This document shows, piece by piece, positions 1 to 8,568 of a stretch of DNA of 64,000 nucleotides. Numbering within the stretch: position 1 is the first letter of the stretch; each line of letters begins with the position of its first letter. The translations under genes and the position numbers were made by a program. This stretch comes from Pseudodesulfovibrio aespoeensis Aspo-2 (GTDB lineage Bacteria > Desulfobacterota > Desulfovibrionia > Desulfovibrionales > Desulfovibrionaceae), in assembly GCF_000176915.2 (NCBI RefSeq), contig NC_014844.1, forward strand, positions 1,178,001-1,242,000. Reading direction: 5' to 3'. The notes under the pieces were generated by a model, which was not told where the DNA came from, made no database searches, and saw only the letters and a list, made by a program, of their open reading frames with translations.

Positions 1-816
1 GTGCAGACGCCCCCACAGGGCGCAGATGCCTGCCGAGACCGAGGCAAAGAGGTTGGCCTCGGTGGACTGGACCATGCGCACCGTGGAGCAGGAGCAGTTC
101 TGCTCGTGGTCGGCGTGGAGCAGGAAGAAGAGCGAGAGGGCGCGCTCCTGTTCGTCGGTGGGGTCGAACTGCTTGTAGGGGATGGAGTGCATCATGTGCA
201 GGAAGTTGCGGCAGTACGACAGCTTGGGGTCGGGATACATGAAGGGCAGTCCCTGGCCCTTGCGAAAGGACCAGGTCGCGATGGTGCGCACCTTGGAGAT
301 GATCTTGGCCGTGGCGCGCAGGAATTCCTCGTCCGTTTCGATCTCCAGCAGGTCGGGATGGTAGCAGCCCATGGCGTTGATGACCGCCGAGAGGATGGCC
401 ATGGGATGCCCGGCGGAAGGGAACCCGTCGAAATGATGGCGCAACCCCTCGTGCAGCAACTCCTGGTCACTGAGCAGGTCGCGGAACTGCTGGCGCTCCT
501 CGCGGGTAGGCAGGGCTCCAAAGATGAGCATGTAGGCGGTTTCGATGAAGGAGCTGTTGGCGGCAAGTTCCTCGATGGAGTATCCGCGATAGCGCAGGAT
601 GCCGTTTTCGCCGTCCACAAAGGTGATGGCGCTGGAGCAGGCTCCGGTGTTGCCAAAGCCGGGGTCGTAGGTGATGTGGCCCGTGTCTTTTCGCAGGGCG
701 CGGATGTCGATGGCGTGCTCGTTTTCAGTGCCCACGATGACGGGCAGCTCGTAGGTGGTGCCGTCCAGTATGAGATAGGCGGTTTTGCCCTTGGCGTCCT
801 TGGTCTCTTTCAGCAT
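1..816 (-). CDS. gltA: citrate synthase, 5' part (gene cut by window edge)
   Basis: The first 272 codons of a type II citrate synthase, which condenses oxaloacetate with acetyl-CoA; the 3' end lies outside the window. The stretch HADHEQNCSCSTVR carries the catalytic histidine of the family, and the visible part stops at LWGRLH, where GltA proteins continue with the second active-site segment. The ATG at 816 follows an AGAGG box (AGAGGTAACACC). The next gene is divergent, 434 bp away. In sulfate reducers with an incomplete citric acid cycle the enzyme mainly feeds 2-oxoglutarate synthesis; that role is inferred. A long open frame on the opposite strand here is antisense shadow. Confidence 0.95.
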   Translation of the reverse strand, partial: MLKETKDAKGKTAYLILDGTTYELPVIVGTENEHAIDIRALRKDTGHITYDPGFGNTGACSSAITFVDGENGILRYRGYSIEELAANSSFIETAYMLIFGALPTREERQQFRDLLSDQELLHEGLRHHFDGFPSAGHPMAILSAVINAMGCYHPDLLEIETDEEFLRATAKIISKVRTIATWSFRKGQGLPFMYPDPKLSYCRNFLHMMHSIPYKQFDPTDEQERALSLFFLLHADHEQNCSCSTVRMVQSTEANLFASVSAGICALWGRLH

Positions 817-1168
817 GGTGTTACCTCTGGGAATCATGGGTGAAGCCCCCCTTCAGGCATCGGGTGCAAATAAAAGTTCTGGTGATCGGACCTGATGTCG
901 AAGGGTTTCTTCGTCGTCCGCCGCTCGGGCGGGGTGGAAGCGATCCTGGCAATGCGGACTCAGAGTCGTAGCTTGTCTTTGGATAGTCGAGTGCGCCCGC
1001 CATGTCAAACTCCGCTGCGGTGGCATGTTCTATGGGAGATGGTATCATCCTGCGCCCGTGCCCGGGCGTCCGATGCGCAAGGCACGACCCTACTCCAGAG
1101 TTTCGCGCTTCTCAATCCCCGCAAAGGGGGATAATTGTGCAGACAGCAATGAATTGCGGGAAGGGAGG

Positions 1169-1196
1169 TTGACAACCGGAAATATACCCCTATAGG
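1169..1196 (+). promoter_or_regulatory. sigma70-type promoter of the Fe-S/cytochrome b pair
   Basis: A perfect TTGACA (1169-1174), a 16-bp spacer and TATAGG (1191-1196). The start point would be near 1203, giving a leader of about 47 nt to the ATG at 1250. The -10 box lies inside a palindrome. Confidence 0.55.
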
Positions 1197-1200
1197 GTAT
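1184..1200. promoter_or_regulatory. ATACCC-N5-GGGTAT operator-like palindrome
   Basis: ATACCCCTATAGGGTAT has 6-bp perfect inverted arms and a CTATA spacer, and it overlaps the -10 region. G/C-tract palindromes with flanking TA are typical of CsoR/RcnR/CstR-family repressor sites (metal or persulfide sensing). The match to that class is by appearance only, and no such regulator gene is in this window. Confidence 0.45.
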
Positions 1201-1249
1201 GTTGCGAAGGGATGGCGGGACAAAGACCAAGCCGGGAGTTTGGACTATC

Positions 1250-2308
1250 ATGAAGAAGGACAGCAGAAGATCATTCGGCGTGAGTCGGCGCGGGTTTCTC
1301 AAGGCCCTGGTCGTGGCCGGGGCCGGGGCCCTTGTGCCGTCGGTCGGCCTGGCCGGTGCCGGAGCGGACGCGGTGCCGTCGGGAGAAGAGCTGGTCACCC
1401 TGCTCGACCTGTCGAAATGCATCGGCTGTGGCGCATGTGTCGAGGCGTGTCGCGAGGCCAATGCGCCCAAGTTTCCCGAGCCGGAGAAGCCCTTTCCGGC
1501 CATGTCCCCGGCCAGCCGGGCCAAGCCCGAGGACTGGTCCGGGCGGCGCGACGTGGACGACCGGCTTACGCCATACAACTGGCTCTCCATCCAGACCGCG
1601 CAGGTGCGCTACCAGGGCGTGGACCATGTCATCAACATCCCGCGCCGCTGCATGCACTGCGTCAACCCGCCGTGCGCCAACATGTGCCCCTTTGGCGCGG
1701 CCAACAAGCAGGCCAACGGGCTGACCCGCATCAACGATTCCCTCTGCCTTGGCGGGGCCAAGTGCCGCACGGTCTGCCCGTGGCACATCCCCCAGCGCCA
1801 GTCCGGGGTGGGGCTGTATCTTGACCTCATGCCGCGTTTCGCGGGCAACGGCGTCATGTACAAGTGCGACCGCTGCTATCAGCGCATCGACCAGGGTGAG
1901 CTGCCCGCCTGCATCGTCGAGTGTCCCGAGGGCGTGCAAACTATCGGCCCGCGCCGCGAGATGATTGCCAGGGCGCGCACCCTGGCCGACGAGATGAACG
2001 GTTTTATCTACGGCCTGACCGAGAACGGCGGCACCAACACCCTCTATGTCTCGCCGGTTCCCTTTGATCTGCTGGACGCGGCGGTGGAGCAGGGCAAGGG
2101 CAGGCCTCATCTCAAGCCTGTGGCCGATGTCATGGCTGATGAAACGAATCTGGCCACGGCAACGCTGCTGGCCCCGGTGGCCGGCATTGCCGCCGGATTC
2201 CTTGGGCTTGGCGCCAGGCTGCTTGGTCGTGACAAGCCGGGGCTGCGGGATGAAGAGAGCCATGAAGAAAAGAGGGAGAGCGATAAGGGGGAGAGTGATG
2301 CGAGCTAG
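1250..2308 (+). CDS. Tat-exported polyferredoxin subunit, HybA/DmsB-like, with C-terminal membrane anchor
   Basis: A 352-residue electron-transfer protein. The N-terminus has the twin-arginine motif SRRGFLK, which places the Fe-S domain outside the cytoplasmic membrane. Cysteine groups follow in order: CIGCGACVEAC, CMHCVNPPCANMC, CLGGAKCRTVC and CDRC...CIVEC. The third group has Gly169 where the second cysteine is expected, so one cluster may be [3Fe-4S] or altered. A hydrophobic segment near the C-terminus looks like a membrane anchor, as in HybA. The ATG at 1250 puts the Tat motif at the N-terminus and has GGGAG upstream; in-frame upstream starts are less likely. It overlaps the next gene by 11 bp. 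No catalytic subunit is adjacent, so the donor is unknown. Confidence 0.85.
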   Translation: MKKDSRRSFGVSRRGFLKALVVAGAGALVPSVGLAGAGADAVPSGEELVTLLDLSKCIGCGACVEACREANAPKFPEPEKPFPAMSPASRAKPEDWSGRRDVDDRLTPYNWLSIQTAQVRYQGVDHVINIPRRCMHCVNPPCANMCPFGAANKQANGLTRINDSLCLGGAKCRTVCPWHIPQRQSGVGLYLDLMPRFAGNGVMYKCDRCYQRIDQGELPACIVECPEGVQTIGPRREMIARARTLADEMNGFIYGLTENGGTNTLYVSPVPFDLLDAAVEQGKGRPHLKPVADVMADETNLATATLLAPVAGIAAGFLGLGARLLGRDKPGLRDEESHEEKRESDKGESDAS

Positions 2309-2759
2309 AGCGTATCCTGTCTGGATCAGTCGGCTGTTCATCTTTTCCGTGACCATGCTGGCCGTGACCGGCATGCTCCAGATGCCCCTGGCCACACGCT
2401 ATTACCTTACCGAGGTGCCGGGGCTGGCCTGGACCGGGGATTTCTTCATAGTCCACCGGCTCCATTACCTGTTCGCGGCCCTGCTCCTGTTCATTGTGGG
2501 GCTGGCCGTGACCAACTGGCTGCTTGAGTGGCGCGACCGGCTCGCGCTGACGCCGTTTGGCGCGGCCCGCGCGGCCATCCTGGGCGGGCTGATCGTCAGC
2601 GGCGGCCTGCGCGTGTACCGCAACCTGCCCGGCGTGACCCTGGACCCCGCGTTCATCGTGACCATCGAGTGGGTCCACCTCGTGCTGGCCATGGCATTGG
2701 GCGCAGCGGCCCTGGCCGCGCTGATCCGCAAGTCCTCGGCCTATGCCGGGCCGCGATAG
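2298..2759 (+). CDS. small cytochrome b-like integral membrane subunit
   Basis: 153 residues with about four membrane segments. Histidines in VHRLHYLFAA and WVHLVLAM are candidate heme b ligands, as in cytochrome b subunits of formate dehydrogenase or thiosulfate reductase type. The ATG at 2298 overlaps the end of the Fe-S gene and has AGGGGGAG upstream, so translation is probably coupled. With its partner it would form a membrane module passing electrons between quinone and a periplasmic redox protein. Function is inferred from architecture, and the heme ligation is not proven. Confidence 0.7.
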   Translation: MRARAYPVWISRLFIFSVTMLAVTGMLQMPLATRYYLTEVPGLAWTGDFFIVHRLHYLFAALLLFIVGLAVTNWLLEWRDRLALTPFGAARAAILGGLIVSGGLRVYRNLPGVTLDPAFIVTIEWVHLVLAMALGAAALAALIRKSSAYAGPR

Positions 2760-2815
2760 ATTTCGTCGTCCCCTGACAGCCGAACGCCCTTTCCCTCACA
2801 CTCCCTTCCTCTGTC

Positions 2816-2844
2816 AAAAGGGGAGCCGTCACGGCTCCCCTTTT
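2816..2844. terminator. bidirectional terminator
   Basis: Perfect 13-bp stem AAAAGGGGAGCCG / CGGCTCCCCTTTT with a TCA loop. The flanking A/T runs let it work for both convergent genes. Confidence 0.85.
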
Positions 2845-2881
2845 CGTTTTGAAGAAAGACAGTTCGGCCCCTGGCCGGATG

Positions 2882-3826
2882 TCATGACGAGTCGTCCTCA
2901 TTCATGACCATGCTTGCCTCGCATTCTCCGCCCACCTTGCGGCCATCGTAGGATGCCTCGCTTTCCAGTGGCTCCACGTGGATGGTGACCTCGGCCCGGG
3001 CCAGCCCGGCCTTGATCTCGTCCTCGATGACGCAGCACAGGTCGTGGGCGTCCCGCACGGTCGTTTTGCCGGGCAGGAGCAGGTGGAAGTCGATGAACCG
3101 GCGCGGACCGGATTTTCGGGTGCGCAGGCCGTGGAAGGTGGCGTTTTCGCCCTGGTGTTTGCGGATGGCCGCGCCGATGCGCTCGATTTCGTCGGGCGGC
3201 AGGGCGTCGTCCATCAGTCCGCTCACCGAGCGCTTGAGCAGGCTGACGCCAGTAACGACGATGTTTCCGGCCATGACGATGGCGATGACGGGGTCCAGGA
3301 TGGACCACTGCGGCATGACGATCAGCACGGCCAGCCCTGCCACCAGCCCGACCGAGGTCCAGACATCGGTCAGCAGGTGCTTGGCGTCCGCCTCCAGGGT
3401 GATGGAGTCGAAATGGGCGGCGGCCCGGAGCATGACCCTGGCCGTGACGAAATTGATGACAGAGGAGAGCAGGGCAAGGAGGAGGCCCGGTCCAAGGTTG
3501 ACCAGCTCCCTGGGGTCGAAAAACCGGCTCACGGCGGCGTAGGTGATGCCGATGGCCGCCACGATGATCAGGATGCCCTCGATGCCGCTGGAGAAATATT
3601 CGGCCTTGCCGTGGCCGTAGCTGTGGCTGCGGTCTGCCGGGCGCATGGCAATGGTGATGGCCGTCAGGGCCAGCATCCCGGCGGTCAGGTTGACGATGGA
3701 TTCGGTGGCGTCGGAGAGCAGGCCGACCGATCCGGTCATGCCCCAGGCCCCGAACTTGAGGGCCAGGGTCAGGATCGAAGCGACTATCGAATAGATCGCG
3801 TAGCGTCTGGGTGAGGCGGCGATCAT
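2882..3826 (-). CDS. cation diffusion facilitator (CDF) metal efflux protein
   Basis: 314 residues. The N-terminal half has the CDF membrane domain, with SDATES in the second segment and HLLTDVWTS later, the paired His/Asp positions that bind divalent metal. The C-terminal cytoplasmic ferredoxin-like domain holds further acidic residues and His. The family exports Zn2+, Fe2+, Co2+ or Mn2+ in exchange for protons; the substrate cannot be read from the sequence. The chosen start MIAASPRRYA lies 7 bp after the plsY stop, so the two genes are probably co-transcribed. A longer in-frame N-terminus overlaps plsY and is low-complexity, so I left it out. Confidence 0.88.
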   Translation of the reverse strand: MIAASPRRYAIYSIVASILTLALKFGAWGMTGSVGLLSDATESIVNLTAGMLALTAITIAMRPADRSHSYGHGKAEYFSSGIEGILIIVAAIGITYAAVSRFFDPRELVNLGPGLLLALLSSVINFVTARVMLRAAAHFDSITLEADAKHLLTDVWTSVGLVAGLAVLIVMPQWSILDPVIAIVMAGNIVVTGVSLLKRSVSGLMDDALPPDEIERIGAAIRKHQGENATFHGLRTRKSGPRRFIDFHLLLPGKTTVRDAHDLCCVIEDEIKAGLARAEVTIHVEPLESEASYDGRKVGGECEASMVMNEDDSS

Positions 3827-3833
3827 GGACGGC

Positions 3834-4424
3834 TCACACCCTGGGCTTGAGCCAGGGATTCTCCTCGCCGCGCGCCAGCCTGCGGATGTTCTCCTTGTGC
3901 CGCCAGAAGAGCAGGACCATGACCACCAGGGCCACGGGCACAAAGGCGGCATTGCCCGTGAGCAGCATGAATACGGGCAGGGCCAGGGCCAGGGTCAGCG
4001 AGCCCATGGAGACATGGCCGGACAGGGCGACCACGGTCAGGCACATGGCCGCCGAGAGCAGGGTGCCCCAGAAGGAGACGGCCAGGAATGCGCCCACCGT
4101 GGTGGCCACGGCCTTGCCGCCTTTGAAGTGCATGAAGCAGGAAAATATGTGGCCGAGGATGGCGGCCAGGACCACGAGGCTCAGGCCAAGATCGGATTCG
4201 ATCCACGACGAGGCCATGAGCACGGGCACCAGTCCCTTGGAGATGTCCAGCACCAGGGTGGCGATGCCGTATTTGAGGCCGCACAGCCGGGCGATGTTGG
4301 TAGCGCCGATGTTGCGGCTGCCGTCGGTGCGCGGGTCGATGTTGCACAGGGTTTTGGCTATGACCAGCCCGAAGGGGACGGAGCCGAGGACATAGGCAAT
4401 GACGATCCAGACGAGTATGGACAT
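3834..4424 (-). CDS. plsY: glycerol-3-phosphate acyltransferase PlsY
   Basis: 196 residues, normal for PlsY. This membrane enzyme transfers an acyl group from acyl-phosphate to glycerol 3-phosphate, the first step of phospholipid synthesis. All three family motifs are present: GSVPFG near the N-terminus, DGSRNIGATN, and FKGGKAVATT in the third cytoplasmic loop. About five membrane helices are visible. It lies between an RNase gene and the CDF transporter on the same strand. Confidence 0.95.
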   Translation of the reverse strand: MSILVWIVIAYVLGSVPFGLVIAKTLCNIDPRTDGSRNIGATNIARLCGLKYGIATLVLDISKGLVPVLMASSWIESDLGLSLVVLAAILGHIFSCFMHFKGGKAVATTVGAFLAVSFWGTLLSAAMCLTVVALSGHVSMGSLTLALALPVFMLLTGNAAFVPVALVVMVLLFWRHKENIRRLARGEENPWLKPRV

Positions 4425-4508
4425 GCGGGATTCTCCTGATGTCGTGCTTTGGGTTCCGGTGTTGTAGCGTTTTTATCCGGCGATTGGAAGGGGTGACCGG
4501 CGCGCGGC

Positions 4509-6569
4509 TCAGTCCTCCAGAGCCTCGCCCAGCCGGATCTCGTTGGTCAGCGGGTCGATGCGGGAGAAGCTGACCCGGAACCGCTGGCCGGGATAGAGCT
4601 TGTCGCCCAGAAGCTTGCGCGGTGCGCGGACATTGAGCTGGTACTGGGGCATGGCCAGGGTGGCCATGGGGCCGCTGTCCTCCACCAGCACGGCGGGGTG
4701 CAGCTCCTTGCGCCGCTTGGCGAGGTAGACGAGCTTCCAGTATCTGGGCCGGAACCGCTGTACCGCGCCGACCGCCTTGATGCGCGCGCCCAGCTGGATG
4801 GCGAGATGATCCAGGGCGTCGGTGTCCAGGCGCGGCTGGCCGTGGGCGAGAAAGGTGCAGACCTGGGCCATGTTGATGAAATCCGTGTACCGGCGCAGCG
4901 GCGACGATATGGGCGCATAGGCCGGGACGCCCAGGGCCGCATGGCGCTTGGGCGTTGTCTCCAGGGCCGGGGGCAGCAGGAGCTTGACCGAGCGCAGGAT
5001 CTCGGCGGGTTCGGTGAAGATGCCGGCTGCCTCCTGGGGCAGGGCGATGTCCTGGGTGCGGTGGAGCAGCGGCACGCCGTGGTCCCTGGCCCAGAGGGCA
5101 AGGCCGGAGTTGGCCAGGATCATGAACTCGCTGATGACCAGCTCGGCCATGGGACACGGCTCCTTGAGGGTGATGTCCACCACCAACTGCGCGCCCTGGC
5201 CCTCGACCGTGACCACGGGCTCGGGCTTGCGGATGACGCAGGCCCCGGTCTCGATGCGCTGGCCGATGAGCTTCTCAGCCAGGGCGTGGGCCAGGACCAG
5301 GGATGGGTCTGAGCCCTGGACAATGGCCTGCTCGGCATCCTCGTAGGTGATGTTGGCCCTGACCGTGGCCCAGGCCATGCGCGGGGTCACCGAGAGCAGC
5401 GCGCCCCCGGCGTCGAGGCGGAACAGGGCGATGAGCACGGGCCGACGCTCTCCGGCCAGCAGGCTGTACAGGCCAGTGCCGAATTGCTCGGGCAGCATGT
5501 GGCCCGTGCCTTCGGGCAGGTAGAGGCTGGTGGCGCGGTCGGCCACGGCCCGGTCAAGGGGCGAGCCGAACTCCCAGTGGGCATCGGGCCGGGCCAGGGC
5601 GATGGACAGGGCGTAGCCGTCACCGTCGCGCTCGATATGGAAGGCGTCGTCGATGTCGCGGGTGGTGGACGCGTCGATGCTGATGAACTCCAGGGGCGAG
5701 TCCTCGCCGGATTCATTGGAAAAGGCAATTTCTATCGCTTCGATTTCATTGGCGAAGGGTTCCGACCACTGATTGCCCCAGGCGTATCCGGCCTCGTCGA
5801 GCAGGGCGTTGTGGTGGTCGGGCAGCACGCCCCAGGCCTGGGCCAGGAGCAGGGGCAGGTGGGGGATGTCCGGCATGCCCTTGGCAATGGCCTGCCATAT
5901 CTTGGCCTCGGTCTCGTCCATGGTTCCGGCGATGGCGTGCCTGAGGATGCGCTCGATGCCCGCTGCCAGCTCGCGGTCCATGGCCGGGATGGCGGGCTTT
6001 CGGCCCTGGCTGTGGGCGGTCCACAGCTCCTGGACCAAGGTGTGTCCGACGGTGGTGATCGCCTCGCGCTCCTTTTCCTCGGACTGTTCGCGCAGGCGCA
6101 GCTCGACCTTTTCAGCGGGCCATATCTCGAAATTCGGGGGGCGAAACTTGAAGTGGGTCTTGGCCGAGAGCATGGCCCGGCCAAGGGCGGCCACCTCGTC
6201 CGGGCCGGGGCCGTCGAAGAGCAGGTCGCAAAACCACGACAGCGGCGCGCTCTCCAACTCGCCCTGGGCCAGTTCCCACAGCTCCATGACGTTCAGCCCG
6301 GCCTGGATCTCGCCGCGGCGGTCCTGGTGGGCGTTGAGGATGTCCTGGATTTCCTGCCGGTTGGACTCCGGGCTGTGGGTCGGTCCGGACCACGGCAGGA
6401 TGCGCGCCGCCGGGAGCTTGATCTCGCGCTTGTGGATGGAGACGAGCCTGAGCCGCCCGGCGGACTCCTCAAGCACCCAGGCCAGCTGGGGATGATCGCC
6501 CTGCATGAATTCCACCACGGTGCCGGGGCGGATGATCGAGGCGGGTGCTGTCTGTTTGACCATGTTCAC
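4509..6569 (-). CDS. RNase II/R-family exoribonuclease (RNB domain)
   Basis: 686 residues. The RNB catalytic core starts near residue 295 with SIDASTTRDIDDAF, which keeps the four aspartates (D-x5-D-x-D-D) that bind magnesium. SSPLRRYTDFINMAQ is the conserved arginine-rich segment later in the domain. The N-terminal 290 residues resemble the helical region of the divergent RNB proteins of deltaproteobacteria rather than standard cold-shock domains, and the C-terminus forms a short S1-like strand region. It would degrade RNA 3' to 5' in the cytoplasm. It is divergent from the SemiSWEET gene. Whether it is RNase II or R type is not decidable here. Confidence 0.85.
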   Translation of the reverse strand: MNMVKQTAPASIIRPGTVVEFMQGDHPQLAWVLEESAGRLRLVSIHKREIKLPAARILPWSGPTHSPESNRQEIQDILNAHQDRRGEIQAGLNVMELWELAQGELESAPLSWFCDLLFDGPGPDEVAALGRAMLSAKTHFKFRPPNFEIWPAEKVELRLREQSEEKEREAITTVGHTLVQELWTAHSQGRKPAIPAMDRELAAGIERILRHAIAGTMDETEAKIWQAIAKGMPDIPHLPLLLAQAWGVLPDHHNALLDEAGYAWGNQWSEPFANEIEAIEIAFSNESGEDSPLEFISIDASTTRDIDDAFHIERDGDGYALSIALARPDAHWEFGSPLDRAVADRATSLYLPEGTGHMLPEQFGTGLYSLLAGERRPVLIALFRLDAGGALLSVTPRMAWATVRANITYEDAEQAIVQGSDPSLVLAHALAEKLIGQRIETGACVIRKPEPVVTVEGQGAQLVVDITLKEPCPMAELVISEFMILANSGLALWARDHGVPLLHRTQDIALPQEAAGIFTEPAEILRSVKLLLPPALETTPKRHAALGVPAYAPISSPLRRYTDFINMAQVCTFLAHGQPRLDTDALDHLAIQLGARIKAVGAVQRFRPRYWKLVYLAKRRKELHPAVLVEDSGPMATLAMPQYQLNVRAPRKLLGDKLYPGQRFRVSFSRIDPLTNEIRLGEALED

Positions 6570-6665
6570 TACTTGTTCACTGCTGTGCGTTGCGGTGGTT
6601 TTCGGGTGTGAGGTTTTCTATCATGAATCAGTTGTCAGCGTAAGTGGGGCGGTATACACGGAGCC

Positions 6666-6956
6666 ATGGAACGCGACACCATGGAGATCATCGGCCTCGT
6701 GGCCGGCTTTTGCACCACGGCCTCGTTCGTGCCGCAGGTGGTGCGCACCTGGCGCACCCGGTCCGTGGCCGACATCTCGCTGCGCATGTATCTGCTGCTG
6801 TGCCTCGGGGTGTCGCTGTGGCTCGTCTACGGCGCGCTGGTGGGCTCGGTGGCCGTGCTGCTGGCCAACTCGGTCACCCTGGTCCTGGCCGCCTCGGTGC
6901 TGGGCATGAAGCTGGCCTTTGGCCGGAAGAAACCCGCCCCGCCCCCGCGCCGTTGA
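6666..6956 (+). CDS. SemiSWEET-family small sugar transporter
   Basis: 96 residues with three membrane helices, the size of bacterial SemiSWEETs, which work as dimers that move sugars through the inner membrane. The first helix carries TTASFVPQVVRTW with the conserved PQ pair, followed by SVADISLRMY, as in the MtN3/PQ-loop family. GGAG lies just before the ATG at 6666; the ATG at 6681 is an alternative start. The sugar is unknown. Confidence 0.85.
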   Translation: MERDTMEIIGLVAGFCTTASFVPQVVRTWRTRSVADISLRMYLLLCLGVSLWLVYGALVGSVAVLLANSVTLVLAASVLGMKLAFGRKKPAPPPRR

Positions 6957-6964
6957 ATCAAAAA

Positions 6965-6996
6965 GGGCCTCGCCGGATCGCGACCCGGCGAAGCCC
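6965..6996 (-). terminator. terminator of the AICAR transformylase gene
   Basis: A long GC-rich stem (GGGCCTCGCCGG with its near-complement, loop GCGA) followed on the reverse strand by TTTTT. It separates two convergent genes. Confidence 0.8.
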
Positions 6997-7017
6997 TGGT
7001 CATTCATCCCTGGTACA

Positions 7018-8292
7018 TCAGTGTTTGAAGGACCGCTGGCCGGTGAAGACCATGGCCACCTGCGGGCTGGCCTCGTTGACCGCCGCGATCACCTCGTGGT
7101 CGCGGATGGAGCCGCCCGGCTGGGCAATGGCGGTCACCCCCTGGTCGATGCACAGGTCCACGCCGTCGCGGAACGGGAAGAATCCGTCAGAAACCACCAC
7201 CGAGCCGGGCAGGCCGCCCTTGGCCTCTGCCGTGCGGCGTTCAATGTCGGCAAGCTGCGCCTTGGCCTCCGGGTCTCTGATGGCCTTGAGCTTGAGCTCG
7301 AATATGGACAGGCCCAGCTCCTTGGACGAGAGCAGGTCCATGTACTTGATGTAGGCCTTGGTCACGGCCAGGAGCACGCAGCCCACCCGGTCCTGTTCGC
7401 CGGTGCCGATGGCCGTGGTCACGCCGTCCTTGACGAAGAGCACGGAGTTGGAGGTCACACCCGCCTCCACGGCCCAGGCGAAGAGCAGGTCGTCCGCCTC
7501 CTGCCTGCCGGGCGCGCGGGCCAGGAAGACGTTGCCGTCCTTCTCGGCCCTGGCCGGGAGAAAGTCTTCAGTCGCCAGGATGGCGTTGCGAAACGAGAAC
7601 TGGACCACCATGCCGCCGTCCGACAGAGACTTGATGTCCAGAAACGGCGTGCGCGACAGACTTTCGAGGTCGGCGATGCCGGGAATGCGCAGGATGCGCA
7701 GGTTTTTCTTTTTCTTCAGCTCCGCCAGAGCGTCCGGGGCGTAGTCCGGGGCGGCCACCACTTCGAAATAGACGGAGTTGATCAACTGGGCTGTGGCCAG
7801 ATCAAGGGTGCGGTTGACCACCACGGCCCCGCCAAAGGCGGCGATGCGGTCCGCTTCAAAGGCGCGCCTGAGGGCCACGGCCACGCCATCGTCGGTCCAG
7901 GCCGCCCCGCAGGGGTTGTTGTGCTTGAGGATGAGGGCTGCGGGTTTGGCAGACAAATATTGCAGGATATTCAGGGCGTTGTCTACGTCGGTCAGGTTGG
8001 TCTTGCCCGGATGCTTGCCCGCCTGGAGCATGTGCTCCTCGGTCAGGGCCGAGACCAGCCCCTGGCCCGCGCCGATGAACTTCACGCCACCCACCTCAAG
8101 GCAACCCTGCGTCAGTTCGTAGAGTGCTGCGGGCTGGTCCGGGTTCTCGCCGTAGCGCAGCCCTTTGGTCTGGCCGTCGATCTCCCAGGTGCGCTTCTTG
8201 AAAACCAGTTCCTGGTCGCCCAGAGTCAGTTTCAGGTCTGCCGGAAACGGATCTTCCTGCAGCGTCGTGTACATCTTCTTCAGATCACTCAT
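7018..8292 (-). CDS. stand-alone AICAR formyltransferase (PurH C-terminal domain only)
   Basis: 424 residues that correspond to the transformylase half of PurH, which formylates AICAR to FAICAR with 10-formyl-tetrahydrofolate in purine synthesis. KHNNPCGAA contains the catalytic Lys/His region, and QPGGSIRDHEVI and MVFTGQRSFKH are the conserved C-terminal motifs. The N-terminal IMP cyclohydrolase domain of ordinary bifunctional PurH (over 500 residues) is absent, and no cyclohydrolase gene is nearby, so it must be encoded elsewhere. Monocistronic with its own terminator. Confidence 0.9.
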   Translation of the reverse strand: MSDLKKMYTTLQEDPFPADLKLTLGDQELVFKKRTWEIDGQTKGLRYGENPDQPAALYELTQGCLEVGGVKFIGAGQGLVSALTEEHMLQAGKHPGKTNLTDVDNALNILQYLSAKPAALILKHNNPCGAAWTDDGVAVALRRAFEADRIAAFGGAVVVNRTLDLATAQLINSVYFEVVAAPDYAPDALAELKKKKNLRILRIPGIADLESLSRTPFLDIKSLSDGGMVVQFSFRNAILATEDFLPARAEKDGNVFLARAPGRQEADDLLFAWAVEAGVTSNSVLFVKDGVTTAIGTGEQDRVGCVLLAVTKAYIKYMDLLSSKELGLSIFELKLKAIRDPEAKAQLADIERRTAEAKGGLPGSVVVSDGFFPFRDGVDLCIDQGVTAIAQPGGSIRDHEVIAAVNEASPQVAMVFTGQRSFKH

Positions 8293-8568
8293 GGCCTTAC
8301 CCCTTGTTGCTCCTGTGTCTTCGTGTCCCCTTGGAGGACGCGGTCATAGCACAGCTTCCCCCTGCGGGCAAATTGTTAGACACCCCGCCGCCAGCAGGGC
8401 CGGGTTTGCTCGCTTCAAGTGCGGATTGATTGTCCAGTTAGTCTATTTGTTGAAAATAATCATACCTTCAGCACGAATTATGTGGCAATGTCATGGCAAA
8501 GTCGGGCGGAATTTCATGGGGAATGATGGAACGATTCCCGAGAATTGATCAACAGACTGGAGGAGAAC

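Larger units (their letters stand above)
817..1249. other. intergenic region without a recognisable gene
   Basis: A 433-bp divergent spacer between gltA and the Fe-S protein gene. I see no convincing coding sequence. It holds a hairpin near 1113-1136 (CCCC, GCAAA, GGGGG flanked by CAAT/ATTG), a small repeat GCAATGAATTGC at 1146-1157, and the promoter/operator described separately at 1169-1200. No gltA promoter could be assigned with confidence. Confidence 0.5.

Noticed and set aside
1-843. Long forward open frame (280 codons)
   Set aside because: It lies antisense to a clear citrate synthase with the conserved active-site region; the forward translation shows no domain and is a high-GC shadow.
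8519-8539. GGGAAT-N9-ATTCCC repeat before the Cache chemoreceptor
   Set aside because: Short arms and no link to a known regulator or promoter; chance is likely.
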